A stretch of 64,000 nt of DNA from Caldilineaceae bacterium (lineage in GTDB: Bacteria; Chloroflexota; Anaerolineae; Caldilineales; Caldilineaceae), in the NCBI GenBank assembly GCA_019637695.1, contig JAHBVG010000013.1, positions 1 to 64,000 on the forward strand, written 5' to 3'. The notes below the pieces were generated by a model, which was given only the letters and a program-made list of their open reading frames with translations, did not search any database and was not told where the DNA came from. Below are positions 25,489-34,465 of this stretch, one piece after another (the first letter of the stretch is position 1; each line of letters starts with the position of its first letter). A program made the position numbers and the translations under genes.

Positions 25489-27395
25489 GCGAAGAACTTC
25501 AACGGCAGCAGGTGATTCAATCCCGCTGCTTTCACCCTAGCGGCCACTGGATTCAGTTCTCAGAGACTGATGTTGACAGGACAATTGCTGAGTTATTTGA
25601 AGCGCAGGCAGTCAGGCGTCCCCAGAAAATGGCTGTCAAAACCCTGCGCTACCAATTCACCTATGCCGAGTTGAATCGAGCCGCCAATCAGATTGCACGG
25701 GCCATACTCGCCCTCTGTGGTCCTCAGACGCAGGTCATAGCTCTCTGTTTTGAGCCGGATGCCCAGATGATCCTGGCAGTTCTGGCAATCATCAAAACGG
25801 GTAAGTGTCACATAATCCTCGATCCGTCCAGTCTGTTTGAACGTAACCTGCAGCAACTGGACGACGCCCAGATAGAGATCATCCTGGCCAATCGAGAGAC
25901 GCTCGACCTGGCGCGCAGCTACGCCGCAGCGCATCGTCAAATCCTGAACATTGATGAATTGGATCTACAAGCAGATTCACCGAACCTGGAATTGGCTATC
26001 CCGCCAGATGCGCCCATCCGCCTGGTCTACACTTCTGGTTCAACCGGGCAACCCAAAGGTGTGGTTCAGAACCAACATGATATCCTGCATAACGCCATCA
26101 ACTACAGCAACGCGATCCATATCTGCACTGAAGATAGACTTTTGTTCCATTCGCGCATAGCTATCGGTCCTATTCTGCGCGCGTTGTTAAGCGGCAGCAC
26201 GCTCTATCCGTTCGACATCAAACGCCATAGCTTTGGCGTCCTGGCCGAATGGATGGCCCAGGAAGAGATCACTATCCTGGTGACTGTGCCTACAGTGCTG
26301 CTGCACCTCACTGAGAGCCTGGATGGGACATTCTCCTTTCCACATTTGCGCATAATCACTATGAATGGAGAGGCGCTCTACCGGCATCAAGTTGAGGAAG
26401 CGAGGCGGTTTTTCCCAGAGACCATCCTCTTTAATCTGCTTGGTTCGCGCGAGTCGAACGGTTATCGGATCTACTTTGTCGATCAGCATACACCGATTCA
26501 GGGAGATCGACTGCCCGCCGGCTATGCGCTGCCTGGTACGGAAATCATGTTGTTGGACGAAGCGAATCGTCCGGTATCTCCGGGCGAGGTCGGCGAAATT
26601 GTTGTGAAAAGTCAGTATCTATCCACAGGGTACTGGCGACGGCCCGATCTCACCGCAGAAAAGTTCATGGCCGATCCAGCCGGGGGATCGGAGCGCCTCT
26701 ATTTCACTGGCGACCTGGGACAATTGATGCCGGATGGGCTCTTGTTATATCACGGCAGAAAAGACTTTCAGGTGAAGATCCGCGGTTTTCAGGTCAAGCT
26801 CGATCAGGTGGAGAGCATAATAAGCAACCTGGAATCTGTCAACCATGCTGCGGTTGTAGCGCGAGATGACGCTGCCGGCGTATTGCGGCTGATTGCCTAT
26901 GTGGTCACTGATCGAAAAAATGTGACGGCTTCCAGCCTGCGTCGCCAACTGGCTGCTATCCTGCCCGATTATATGATCCCAAGCACCTTTGTGTTTCTGG
27001 ATGCGCTTCCCTTGACCTCGCTGGGGAAGATCGACCGACGCGCCCTGCCGCCGCCGGGCTCTGCCAGACCTTTATTGGATTCCCCCTTTGTCGCCCCGCG
27101 CACACCTGCCGAAGCCAGCATTGCCGCTATCTGGGCCGATGTGTTGGACATGGACGAGGTAGGCATCCTTGATCCGTTCCTGGACCTGGGCGGCCATTCA
27201 TTGCAAGCAACCCAGATCGTCACGCGTGTGCTGGATACCTTTCAGGTAGATCTGCCGCCGCGCATTCTGTTTGAGAGCGCCACGGTTGCCAGCATGGCAG
27301 AATTGTTGATCCACCATCAATTACAACAGCTTTCATCTCAAGAAGCTGAGGAACTGGTGGCTGCCCTGGAGTCCCTGCCCGAAGAGAGAGTTTAA
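25485..27395 (+). CDS. Stand-alone adenylation-carrier (A-T) protein 2
   Basis: 636 residues: A domain ~35-530, carrier ~550-625 (LGGHSL, Ser572). Motifs: YTSGSTGQPKG (A3), YFTGDLG (A7), GRKDFQVKIRG (A8) and LGKIDRRALP with the A10 Lys. The A5 motif is LLGSRES instead of a YGPTE form. In the A4 region the read is HSRIAIGP, without the amino-group Asp of alpha-amino-acid domains. A different acid type is therefore likely. GGGGAGG lies upstream and the start overlaps the binding protein stop, so the pair is translated together. The C-terminal QLSSQEAEELVAALESL is a probable docking helix. Confidence 0.88.
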   Translation: MSEELQRQQVIQSRCFHPSGHWIQFSETDVDRTIAELFEAQAVRRPQKMAVKTLRYQFTYAELNRAANQIARAILALCGPQTQVIALCFEPDAQMILAVLAIIKTGKCHIILDPSSLFERNLQQLDDAQIEIILANRETLDLARSYAAAHRQILNIDELDLQADSPNLELAIPPDAPIRLVYTSGSTGQPKGVVQNQHDILHNAINYSNAIHICTEDRLLFHSRIAIGPILRALLSGSTLYPFDIKRHSFGVLAEWMAQEEITILVTVPTVLLHLTESLDGTFSFPHLRIITMNGEALYRHQVEEARRFFPETILFNLLGSRESNGYRIYFVDQHTPIQGDRLPAGYALPGTEIMLLDEANRPVSPGEVGEIVVKSQYLSTGYWRRPDLTAEKFMADPAGGSERLYFTGDLGQLMPDGLLLYHGRKDFQVKIRGFQVKLDQVESIISNLESVNHAAVVARDDAAGVLRLIAYVVTDRKNVTASSLRRQLAAILPDYMIPSTFVFLDALPLTSLGKIDRRALPPPGSARPLLDSPFVAPRTPAEASIAAIWADVLDMDEVGILDPFLDLGGHSLQATQIVTRVLDTFQVDLPPRILFESATVASMAELLIHHQLQQLSSQEAEELVAALESLPEERV

Positions 27396-27466
27396 CCCGC
27401 TGCACTGGCGTCATCGGATTGGTCGTTTAACTAGTAGCCATGAGCCTGGTAAGAGGAGCAGAATCT

Positions 27467-28534
27467 ATGAAACGAACCTGGTCGAGAAAGGCGGAACTCT
27501 GCCGGATGCTGGGGGCATTCCTGATCACATTGATGCTGACCGGATGTCTACCGCGCGCATTACCGGCCATCCCTGCCCCAGAAACCGATACCACCCAGAG
27601 CCATCCCGCTGACCGGGTGCGGGCCTGTTACAGCGGCGTCAGCGCTACCCACATTCCCCTCTGGTATGCATATGAGCAGGGGATTTTTGAGAAGTATGGC
27701 CTGGATGTGGAGTTGACGCTGATCAGCAGCGGCAGCCAGGTGGCGGCGGCCCTGTTGGCCGGGGAGTCCGACTTTTGCCAGGTGGGCGGCACGGCAGTGG
27801 TCAATGCAGCCATCGCCGACGCGGACACTATCTTGATCGCCGGTATCTACAACGTCCATCTCTTTTCGCTTGTCGCCCGACCAGAGATCCAGAGTGGGGA
27901 GGATCTACGCGGCAAGTCGGTCGCCATCAACCAGCCTGGGGATTCAATCGACATTGCCATCCAGGTTGCGCTGGCCGAGCTGGGCCTGGACCCAGATGAG
28001 GATGTCACCATCCTCAATGTGGGGACCGAAGGGGAGCGTCTGGCGGCGATGGCGACCGGCCAGATCGCTGCCACCGTGGTCGGTGTCCCCATCCGCCAGG
28101 AGGTGGGCGAACTGGGCTATCATCTCCTCTTCGATCTCTCTGCCCTGGAATTGCCCAATCCACGCCTGGGCATTGCTACCACACGCGCATACATGGCCGA
28201 ACATCGGCAGATCGCAGTCCGCTTCATGCAGGCCATGCTGGAAGCCATCGCCGAGATGAAGCGCGACGCCGAGGGAACGAAGCGGGTGTTGGCCCAATAT
28301 TTGAGCCTGGACGCCGAGAGCAACGCCGACTATTTGGACAGCGCCTATGAAGCCCTGGTAGAGAAATACCTGCCGACACTGCCCTATCCAACCATGGTCG
28401 GGCTGGAAGAGATCATCGCTGAGGCCCTCGCCACCAATCCGGGCGGCGCTGTTATTACGCCTGAAGATGTGGTCGATCTCTCCATTCTACAGGAATTGGA
28501 AACCAGCGGTTTCGTGGCTGGGCTTTATCCGTAA
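27467..28534 (+). CDS. SsuA/NMT1-like substrate-binding lipoprotein 2
   Basis: 355 residues; lipobox LMLTGC (Cys27). I take the ATG at 27467 because AGAGGAG lies 8 bases before it; an in-frame ATG at 27440 lacks a site. The fold is the same as in binding protein 1 (YEQGIFEKYGLDVELTLIS, GESDFCQVGGTAVVNAAIAD, PEIQSGEDLRGKSVAINQPG), but ligand-facing segments differ (SATHIPLWYAYEQG against TGTNAAMLIFTQRAG), so a different ligand is likely. It shares the only permease/ATPase pair in the operon and precedes another A-T gene by 17 bases. Confidence 0.88.
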   Translation: MKRTWSRKAELCRMLGAFLITLMLTGCLPRALPAIPAPETDTTQSHPADRVRACYSGVSATHIPLWYAYEQGIFEKYGLDVELTLISSGSQVAAALLAGESDFCQVGGTAVVNAAIADADTILIAGIYNVHLFSLVARPEIQSGEDLRGKSVAINQPGDSIDIAIQVALAELGLDPDEDVTILNVGTEGERLAAMATGQIAATVVGVPIRQEVGELGYHLLFDLSALELPNPRLGIATTRAYMAEHRQIAVRFMQAMLEAIAEMKRDAEGTKRVLAQYLSLDAESNADYLDSAYEALVEKYLPTLPYPTMVGLEEIIAEALATNPGGAVITPEDVVDLSILQELETSGFVAGLYP

Positions 28535-28551
28535 ATCAGGGGAACTGACCG

Positions 28552-30372
28552 ATGGCCTGGACGATGGATCAATTTGAGCGCACAGTGGCCGCCTTTCCTC
28601 AGCGCCGCGCCGTAAGCGGACAGAGCGCCGCGCTCACCTATGCGGAATTGAATGCGGCGGCGAATGCTATTGCCGATGAGATTTTGTCGAATCGTCCCGA
28701 TGGATCTGAACCGATTGCGCTCATGTTCAACCATGATTCGCCTTTATTGGTCGCCATGCTGGCGGTGTTGAAGAGCGGCAAATTTTTCTCCTGCCTGGAA
28801 CCCGGCTACCCATCCGCCCAGCTTGAATTTATGTTGGAGGATCTGCAAACCGGACTGCTCCTCTGCGACGAGGCCAATTTCAAGTTGGCAACGGCCATCG
28901 CCGCCGATCGCTGCGCGGTCATGGCTATTAGCCTGGCTGCTGTCGCCTCCGCCCCGAACATCCAACGCAGTGTCAGCGATGACGACCTCTTCGGCGTCTT
29001 TTACACGTCGGGGTCAACCGGTCAGCCCAAAGGGGTGATGCGGATTCACCAACAACTGATCGATCGCATCCATAAAGATACGCGCCTTTATCGAATTCTA
29101 CCCGCTGACTGCTTCTCGGTGATCACCTCGGCCAGTTCCGGCGCAGCAGCCACCGACGCCATGCTGGCTCTGCTCAACGGCGCCAGCGTCGCCATCTATC
29201 CCACCCGGCAGTGGGGAGCGACCCGGCTGGCCGACTGGCTGCGAGCCGAAGCGGTGACGGTCCTCCGCCCACCTGTGGCCTTTTTCCGCCGCTTTGTCGA
29301 TTCGTTGCGCCCCACAGATCGCTTCCCCCATATCCGCTTGATCACCTTTACCGGCGAAGCGCTGCTGGCGAAGGACATTGAAGCCATCCGCCGTATCTTC
29401 GAGCTGGATTGCCTGGTCGAGCATCGGCTTTCCACCAGCGAAACCGGTCTCATCACCCGCCTTTTAATCGACCAGCATATGCCCATCCTCTGGCCGACCA
29501 TCCCGGTGGGCTATGCGGAAACCGGTGTGGAGGTGCTTCTGCTCGATGAGTCAGGCCAGGAAGTGGCTGATGATCAAGATGGGGAGATTGTCGTGCGCAG
29601 CCAGATTCCCTTGCCGGGCTACTGGCGCAGGCCCGAACTCACCGGTTCCCGTTTTGTTCCTGATGCGCAGCAACCGGGCGCGATCCTTTATCGAACCGGC
29701 GATCTTGGCTGGCGTGACGCCGACGGCTGCCTGCATCATGGGGGGCGCAAGGATCAGATGGTCAAGATCCGCGGCTACCGCGTGGAGATTGCAGCGATCG
29801 AGGATCTGCTGCTGCACATTCCGGGGGTGGGCGAGGCGGCGGTGGTTGCCCATCCTGTCGCCGATGGCAGCAAGAGCCTGGTTGCCTATCTGGGGACAGC
29901 CCAATCCGCCGCGCCCTCCATTCAGGAAATCCGCAGCCGGTTGGCGGAAAAGCTGCCAGAGTTTATGATCCCCACCCGCTTTGTCTTTGTGGCGTCGCTT
30001 CCCTTGCTGCCCAACGGCAAAGTAGATCGCAGAGCGTTGCCCCCGCCGGGCAATGAACGTCCTCACCTGTCCACCCCCCATGTTGCCCCGCGTACGCTCT
30101 TTGAGGAAAAGCTCGCTGAAATTTGGGCCGAAGTGCTGGGGTTGGACATTATCGGCGTGGACGATGATTTTCTGGAGCTCGGTGGACATTCTCTAGCGGC
30201 GACACAGATTGTGAGCCGTGTGCAGCAGACATTCGACTCTGCGCTCTCTATGCAGTCTCTCTTCTCTGCTGCCACAGTGACGGAGATGGCATCTTTGCTG
30301 CTCGATGTTCTACTCGATAGGACAGAACAGGCTGAAATCACCGATCTGCTGACCGAACCTGGTCAGCTTTAG
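28552..30372 (+). CDS. Stand-alone adenylation-carrier (A-T) protein 3
   Basis: 606 residues: A domain ~10-500, carrier ~525-595 (LGGHSL, Ser547). Motifs: YTSGSTGQPKG (A3), LSTSET at A5, YRTGDLG (A7), GRKDQMVKIRG (A8), NGKVDRRALP (A10 Lys). In the A4 stretch the read is ITSASSGAAATD: Gly or Ser where Asp is expected. It has the shortest N-terminus of the three A-T proteins. AGGGGA lies 10 bases before the ATG. It follows binding protein 2, repeating the binding protein/A-T order seen with protein 2. It must pass its load to a C domain in another protein. Confidence 0.88.
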   Translation: MAWTMDQFERTVAAFPQRRAVSGQSAALTYAELNAAANAIADEILSNRPDGSEPIALMFNHDSPLLVAMLAVLKSGKFFSCLEPGYPSAQLEFMLEDLQTGLLLCDEANFKLATAIAADRCAVMAISLAAVASAPNIQRSVSDDDLFGVFYTSGSTGQPKGVMRIHQQLIDRIHKDTRLYRILPADCFSVITSASSGAAATDAMLALLNGASVAIYPTRQWGATRLADWLRAEAVTVLRPPVAFFRRFVDSLRPTDRFPHIRLITFTGEALLAKDIEAIRRIFELDCLVEHRLSTSETGLITRLLIDQHMPILWPTIPVGYAETGVEVLLLDESGQEVADDQDGEIVVRSQIPLPGYWRRPELTGSRFVPDAQQPGAILYRTGDLGWRDADGCLHHGGRKDQMVKIRGYRVEIAAIEDLLLHIPGVGEAAVVAHPVADGSKSLVAYLGTAQSAAPSIQEIRSRLAEKLPEFMIPTRFVFVASLPLLPNGKVDRRALPPPGNERPHLSTPHVAPRTLFEEKLAEIWAEVLGLDIIGVDDDFLELGGHSLAATQIVSRVQQTFDSALSMQSLFSAATVTEMASLLLDVLLDRTEQAEITDLLTEPGQL

Positions 30373-30420
30373 CATAAAAGCGGAAGACTGAAACCTCACC
30401 AAGATAAGTGGAAAAGTACC

Positions 30421-33400
30421 ATGTCTATCCTTGAACAACGAATTGCCAATCTCTCCCCCGAAAAGCGTGCATTACTCGAACAACATCTGTTGGCAAAGGC
30501 CAGCAAATCAAAGACGCACACGACGATTCCGCGTCGCCAGCCTGCTGAAAGCTACCCCCTTTCCTTCGCCCAGGAGCGTATGTGGTTCCTGGAGCAACTC
30601 TATCCTGACAGCGCGCTCTATAATGAGCAGAATGCCTTTCGGCTCAAAGGATCTTTAAATGTTGAGGCGCTCAAACAGAGTATACAGATAATTGTCCAGC
30701 GCCATGAGGGCCTGCGTACGGTCTACAAGCAGATCGACGGCAAGCCGGCGCAGGTCATCCTGGCAGAGGTCTCAGTCGATCTGCCGCTCATCGATCTAAG
30801 CCATTTGTCCCCTGAAGATCAGGAACCCGAGATCCTACGCCTGGCAGGGTTGGAAGCGCAACGGCCCTTCGATCTGACCACTGGCCCTGTCTATCGTTCG
30901 ACGTTGCTACGATTGGCCGACGATGAACACGTCTTCATTCAAACCCGCCATCATATCGCCACCGATGGTTGGTCCACAGGCATCTATCGACGTGAGCTAA
31001 GTGACCTCTACAACGCTTATTGTGAGGGGCGAACGCCATCCTTGCCTGAACTGCCCATCCAATACGCCGATTTCGCTCTCTGGCAGCGCCAGTGGTTGGA
31101 GGGCGAGTTAGGGCGGCAGCAACTGGAATATTGGCGCAAACAATTGGCCGATCTGTCTCCACTTGATCTACCCACGGATCGGCCCAGAACGAGTACACCA
31201 GCACATCACGGTGGCAGCTATTTCTTTACCCTGCCTGCTGATCTGACGCGTGCGCTCAAGGAACTGAGCCGCCACGAGAAAGCCACACTCTACATGGTAT
31301 TGTTGACCGCTTTCCAGATTCTGCTGCATCGTTACAGCGGTCAACACGATATTGCCGTCGGCTCGCCCATTGCCAATCGTACCCGCGCCGAGATGGAGGG
31401 GCTGTTGGGCTTTTTCGTCAATACCTTTGTCATGCGTAGCGACCTGGCCGACAATCCAACATTTCGTGACCTCCTCGCCAGGGTGCAACGAACCAGCCTT
31501 GATGCCTATGCACACCAGGATCTCCCCTTTGAGAAGATCGTCGAAGATTTGCAACCAGAGCGCCATCTGGATCGCCACCCCCTCTTCCAAGTCGTGTTTG
31601 TGCTACAAAATGCACCCAGAAATATGTTCCAACTGTCGGGAATCACATGGGAGCGGATCTTGTTACCCATTCATGCTTCAAAATTTGATTTGATGCTTTC
31701 TCTTAGCGAAGATTCAGATCTGTTGCAGGGGCACATGCAATATAACGCCGATCTCTTCGACCATTCAACCATCGAACGTATGCTCTCCCACTTCCAAACA
31801 TTGCTTCAGGGTATTGTCGTTGATCCTGACTGTCCCATCGGCTTGCTGCCATTGATGACAGACGTGGAGCGCCGCCAGATCCTGGTAGAGTGGAATGACA
31901 CAGCTATCGACTATCCGACGCAGCCGCCGCTCCATCAATTATTTGAGACGCATGTCGAGAAAACACCCGATAAGGTTGCCGTCATAGATGGAGAAAAGAG
32001 ATGGACATATCAGCAACTAGATCAAAAAGCAGAGGCAATCGCATCTGCTTTGCGCCGGCTGAATATAGGGCCTGGCGAAATCGTCGCGATCTGTTGTGAT
32101 CGCTCCCTCGATATGGTAGCAGGCGTATTAGGCATTATTAAGATAGGGGCGGCTTATCTACCGCTAGATTCGTCTTATCCAGTTGAGCGGTTGCAATTCA
32201 TGTTGGCGGACTCAGCCGCTTCGGGGTTGCTCACCACGTCAGCACTGCAACCCAAACTGACTGTGGAGAATGTGTCGCTGCTGCTTTTAGACCAGATTAT
32301 AGATGCGCCGGACAGATCAAATCTTCAGCCTCTGCCATCCATATCTATGGATAGTACGGCCTATGTCATGTACACGTCTGGCTCTACAGGATTTCCTAAA
32401 GGTGTGGTAATTCCCCAGCGAGCCATTATCCGGCTTGTACTCAATACGAACTACGTCACCTTAACGCCCGCAGATGTGATTGCGCAAGCCTCCAACTTTT
32501 CCTTTGACGCCGCCACCTTTGAAATCTGGGGAACACTGCTGAATGGCGCCACACTCGTCATCCTGGATCAGGATACCATCCTCTCGCCTAAGCATCTGGC
32601 CGAACAGATTCGCCAGAAGGGCATCACCACGCTCTTCATCACCACAGCACTCTTCAACCAGATTGCACTCGATCATCCGCAGGCATTTCAACCGTTGCGC
32701 ACCCTGCTGTTTGGCGGGGAAGCAGTGGACCCAACCTCAGTGGCAAGGGTTCTGCGTCATGGCGCGCCTGCGCGCCTGCTCCATGTTTATGGGCCCACAG
32801 AGACAACCACATTTGCTTCATGGCACCTGGTTGAATCCTTGGACGACGGTGCAACCACAGTGCCTATTGGACAGCCCGTGGCCAATACTCAACTCTATGT
32901 TCTAGATGCCAATCAGCAACCGTTGCCTGTTGGTATTCCTGGCGAACTTTACATTGGAGGAGATGGCCTTGCATCAGGATACCTTAATCGACGTGAACAG
33001 ACAGAAAAGCGGTTTGTCACTGTTGATCTTCCTCTCCTTGGGCCAAGACGCCTGTACCGCACAGGGGATCGAGTCTGTTACCGCGATGGCGGCGTGATTG
33101 AATTTCTGGGCCGGCTCGATAACCAGGTAAAAATCCGCGGCTACCGCATTGAACCGGGAGAGATTGAAAGCGTTCTCCAACAGCATCCAGGTGTCCATAA
33201 AGCTGTTGTTCTGGTACGCAATGATGAATATGGGCAAAAACAACTTGTTGCCTACGCTGTGGCTGACCCTGGCATTACAGTAGAATCTCTGCGTCTCTTT
33301 TTGCAGAATAGATTACCTGCTTATATGATACCTTCTGCATTGATGCTGCTGGAAACATTGCCACTGACCCAGAACGGGAAAATTGATTCTCAGCAACTGC

Positions 33401-34458
33401 TGGCAATGCAACCTGCCTTCAAAGAAAGAAGCGAATCCACGATTGAGGTGCGCGATCTATTGGATGCACAAATGAAGGGGTTGTGGGAGTCGCTGTTAAA
33501 TGTCCGCCCAATCGCCCTCGATGACAACTTCTTCGAATTGGGCGGACATTCGCTGTTGGCCGTCAACCTTTTTGCCGAGATCGAACGCTTGATGGGAAAA
33601 CGGCTGCCGCTCTCGATCCTCTTTCAAGCGCCGACGCTGCGCCAACTGACCGACGCCATCCGCGACCAGGATTGGGTTTCGCCGTGGAAGTCGCTGGTGG
33701 CTGTGCAACCGAAAGGGCATAAAAGACCTCTCTTCCTGGTGCCACCAGCAGCTACAACAGCGCTGCGTTTTGCTTTCCTAGTTAGCCATCTGGGTACAGA
33801 TCGTCCAATGTATAGTTTTGATAGCCTGGGACTGGACGGCATGGCAACACCACATACTTCTATTGAAGAGATGGCCGCCGACTATCTCCGCGAAATGCGT
33901 CTGGTCCAACCCACAGGTCCCTATTTGTTGGGCGGGATGTGTATGGGCGCGCATATTGCGCTGGAGATGGCCCAACAACTTCAGACAGCAGGGCAGGAGG
34001 TTTCTTCGCTCGTTATTTTGGATGCTGGCCTGCCCAGAAATGGCCCAAGTTGGAGGGTACCAACTCGAACAAGATTTCATTATCTTCGTCGCCTGATTCA
34101 TCACGTGCAGCGTAACACAGTCATCAGTGAAATGATTCTGCCCAGAGTAAATCAGCTTTTACGTAGATCGGTCAATACGATCGATCCGGTTAGGAGACGA
34201 ATGCAGCAGGTGAAGGATGTGCAGAATCGGGCATGGTATCGCTATGTCGCTCGTCCTTATTCCGGTCATGTAGTTCTATTTCAGAGTGAGATGTACCATG
34301 CACGTGGCGACCATTTACGCTGGGCAGAGATCTTCCCGAAGATGAATCTGTACGTAACACCGGGGACTACCCACCGCGATCTCCTCTTGACAGAACCTTA
34401 TATTGGACAGTGGGCTGCTCAACTGGCGCAATGCCTGAACCAGACCGAGGAAGGATAG
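30421..34458 (+). CDS. NRPS termination module C-A-T-TE, Ile/Val-like code, Cys thioesterase
   Basis: 1345 residues. The N-terminal LSPEKRALLEQHLL is a typical docking helix. C domain ~40-480 with HHIATDG (177-183); A domain ~500-1000 with Asp kept (NFSFDAAT); carrier LGGHSL with Ser1044; thioesterase ~1090-1340. The pocket code read by eye is D-A-F-F-L-G-V-T-F-K, an Ile-type (branched aliphatic) code. In the thioesterase the nucleophile motif is GGMCMGA, with Cys1174 instead of Ser; Asp1201 (LVILDAG) and His1318 (TTHRDL) complete the triad at normal spacing from the nucleophile to Asp. Cys thioesterases are known in obafluorin and sulfazecin assembly, where strained rings form. It likely releases the product of this operon. 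Confidence 0.92.
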   Translation: MSILEQRIANLSPEKRALLEQHLLAKASKSKTHTTIPRRQPAESYPLSFAQERMWFLEQLYPDSALYNEQNAFRLKGSLNVEALKQSIQIIVQRHEGLRTVYKQIDGKPAQVILAEVSVDLPLIDLSHLSPEDQEPEILRLAGLEAQRPFDLTTGPVYRSTLLRLADDEHVFIQTRHHIATDGWSTGIYRRELSDLYNAYCEGRTPSLPELPIQYADFALWQRQWLEGELGRQQLEYWRKQLADLSPLDLPTDRPRTSTPAHHGGSYFFTLPADLTRALKELSRHEKATLYMVLLTAFQILLHRYSGQHDIAVGSPIANRTRAEMEGLLGFFVNTFVMRSDLADNPTFRDLLARVQRTSLDAYAHQDLPFEKIVEDLQPERHLDRHPLFQVVFVLQNAPRNMFQLSGITWERILLPIHASKFDLMLSLSEDSDLLQGHMQYNADLFDHSTIERMLSHFQTLLQGIVVDPDCPIGLLPLMTDVERRQILVEWNDTAIDYPTQPPLHQLFETHVEKTPDKVAVIDGEKRWTYQQLDQKAEAIASALRRLNIGPGEIVAICCDRSLDMVAGVLGIIKIGAAYLPLDSSYPVERLQFMLADSAASGLLTTSALQPKLTVENVSLLLLDQIIDAPDRSNLQPLPSISMDSTAYVMYTSGSTGFPKGVVIPQRAIIRLVLNTNYVTLTPADVIAQASNFSFDAATFEIWGTLLNGATLVILDQDTILSPKHLAEQIRQKGITTLFITTALFNQIALDHPQAFQPLRTLLFGGEAVDPTSVARVLRHGAPARLLHVYGPTETTTFASWHLVESLDDGATTVPIGQPVANTQLYVLDANQQPLPVGIPGELYIGGDGLASGYLNRREQTEKRFVTVDLPLLGPRRLYRTGDRVCYRDGGVIEFLGRLDNQVKIRGYRIEPGEIESVLQQHPGVHKAVVLVRNDEYGQKQLVAYAVADPGITVESLRLFLQNRLPAYMIPSALMLLETLPLTQNGKIDSQQLLAMQPAFKERSESTIEVRDLLDAQMKGLWESLLNVRPIALDDNFFELGGHSLLAVNLFAEIERLMGKRLPLSILFQAPTLRQLTDAIRDQDWVSPWKSLVAVQPKGHKRPLFLVPPAATTALRFAFLVSHLGTDRPMYSFDSLGLDGMATPHTSIEEMAADYLREMRLVQPTGPYLLGGMCMGAHIALEMAQQLQTAGQEVSSLVILDAGLPRNGPSWRVPTRTRFHYLRRLIHHVQRNTVISEMILPRVNQLLRRSVNTIDPVRRRMQQVKDVQNRAWYRYVARPYSGHVVLFQSEMYHARGDHLRWAEIFPKMNLYVTPGTTHRDLLLTEPYIGQWAAQLAQCLNQTEEG

Positions 34459-34465
34459 AGGGGCT

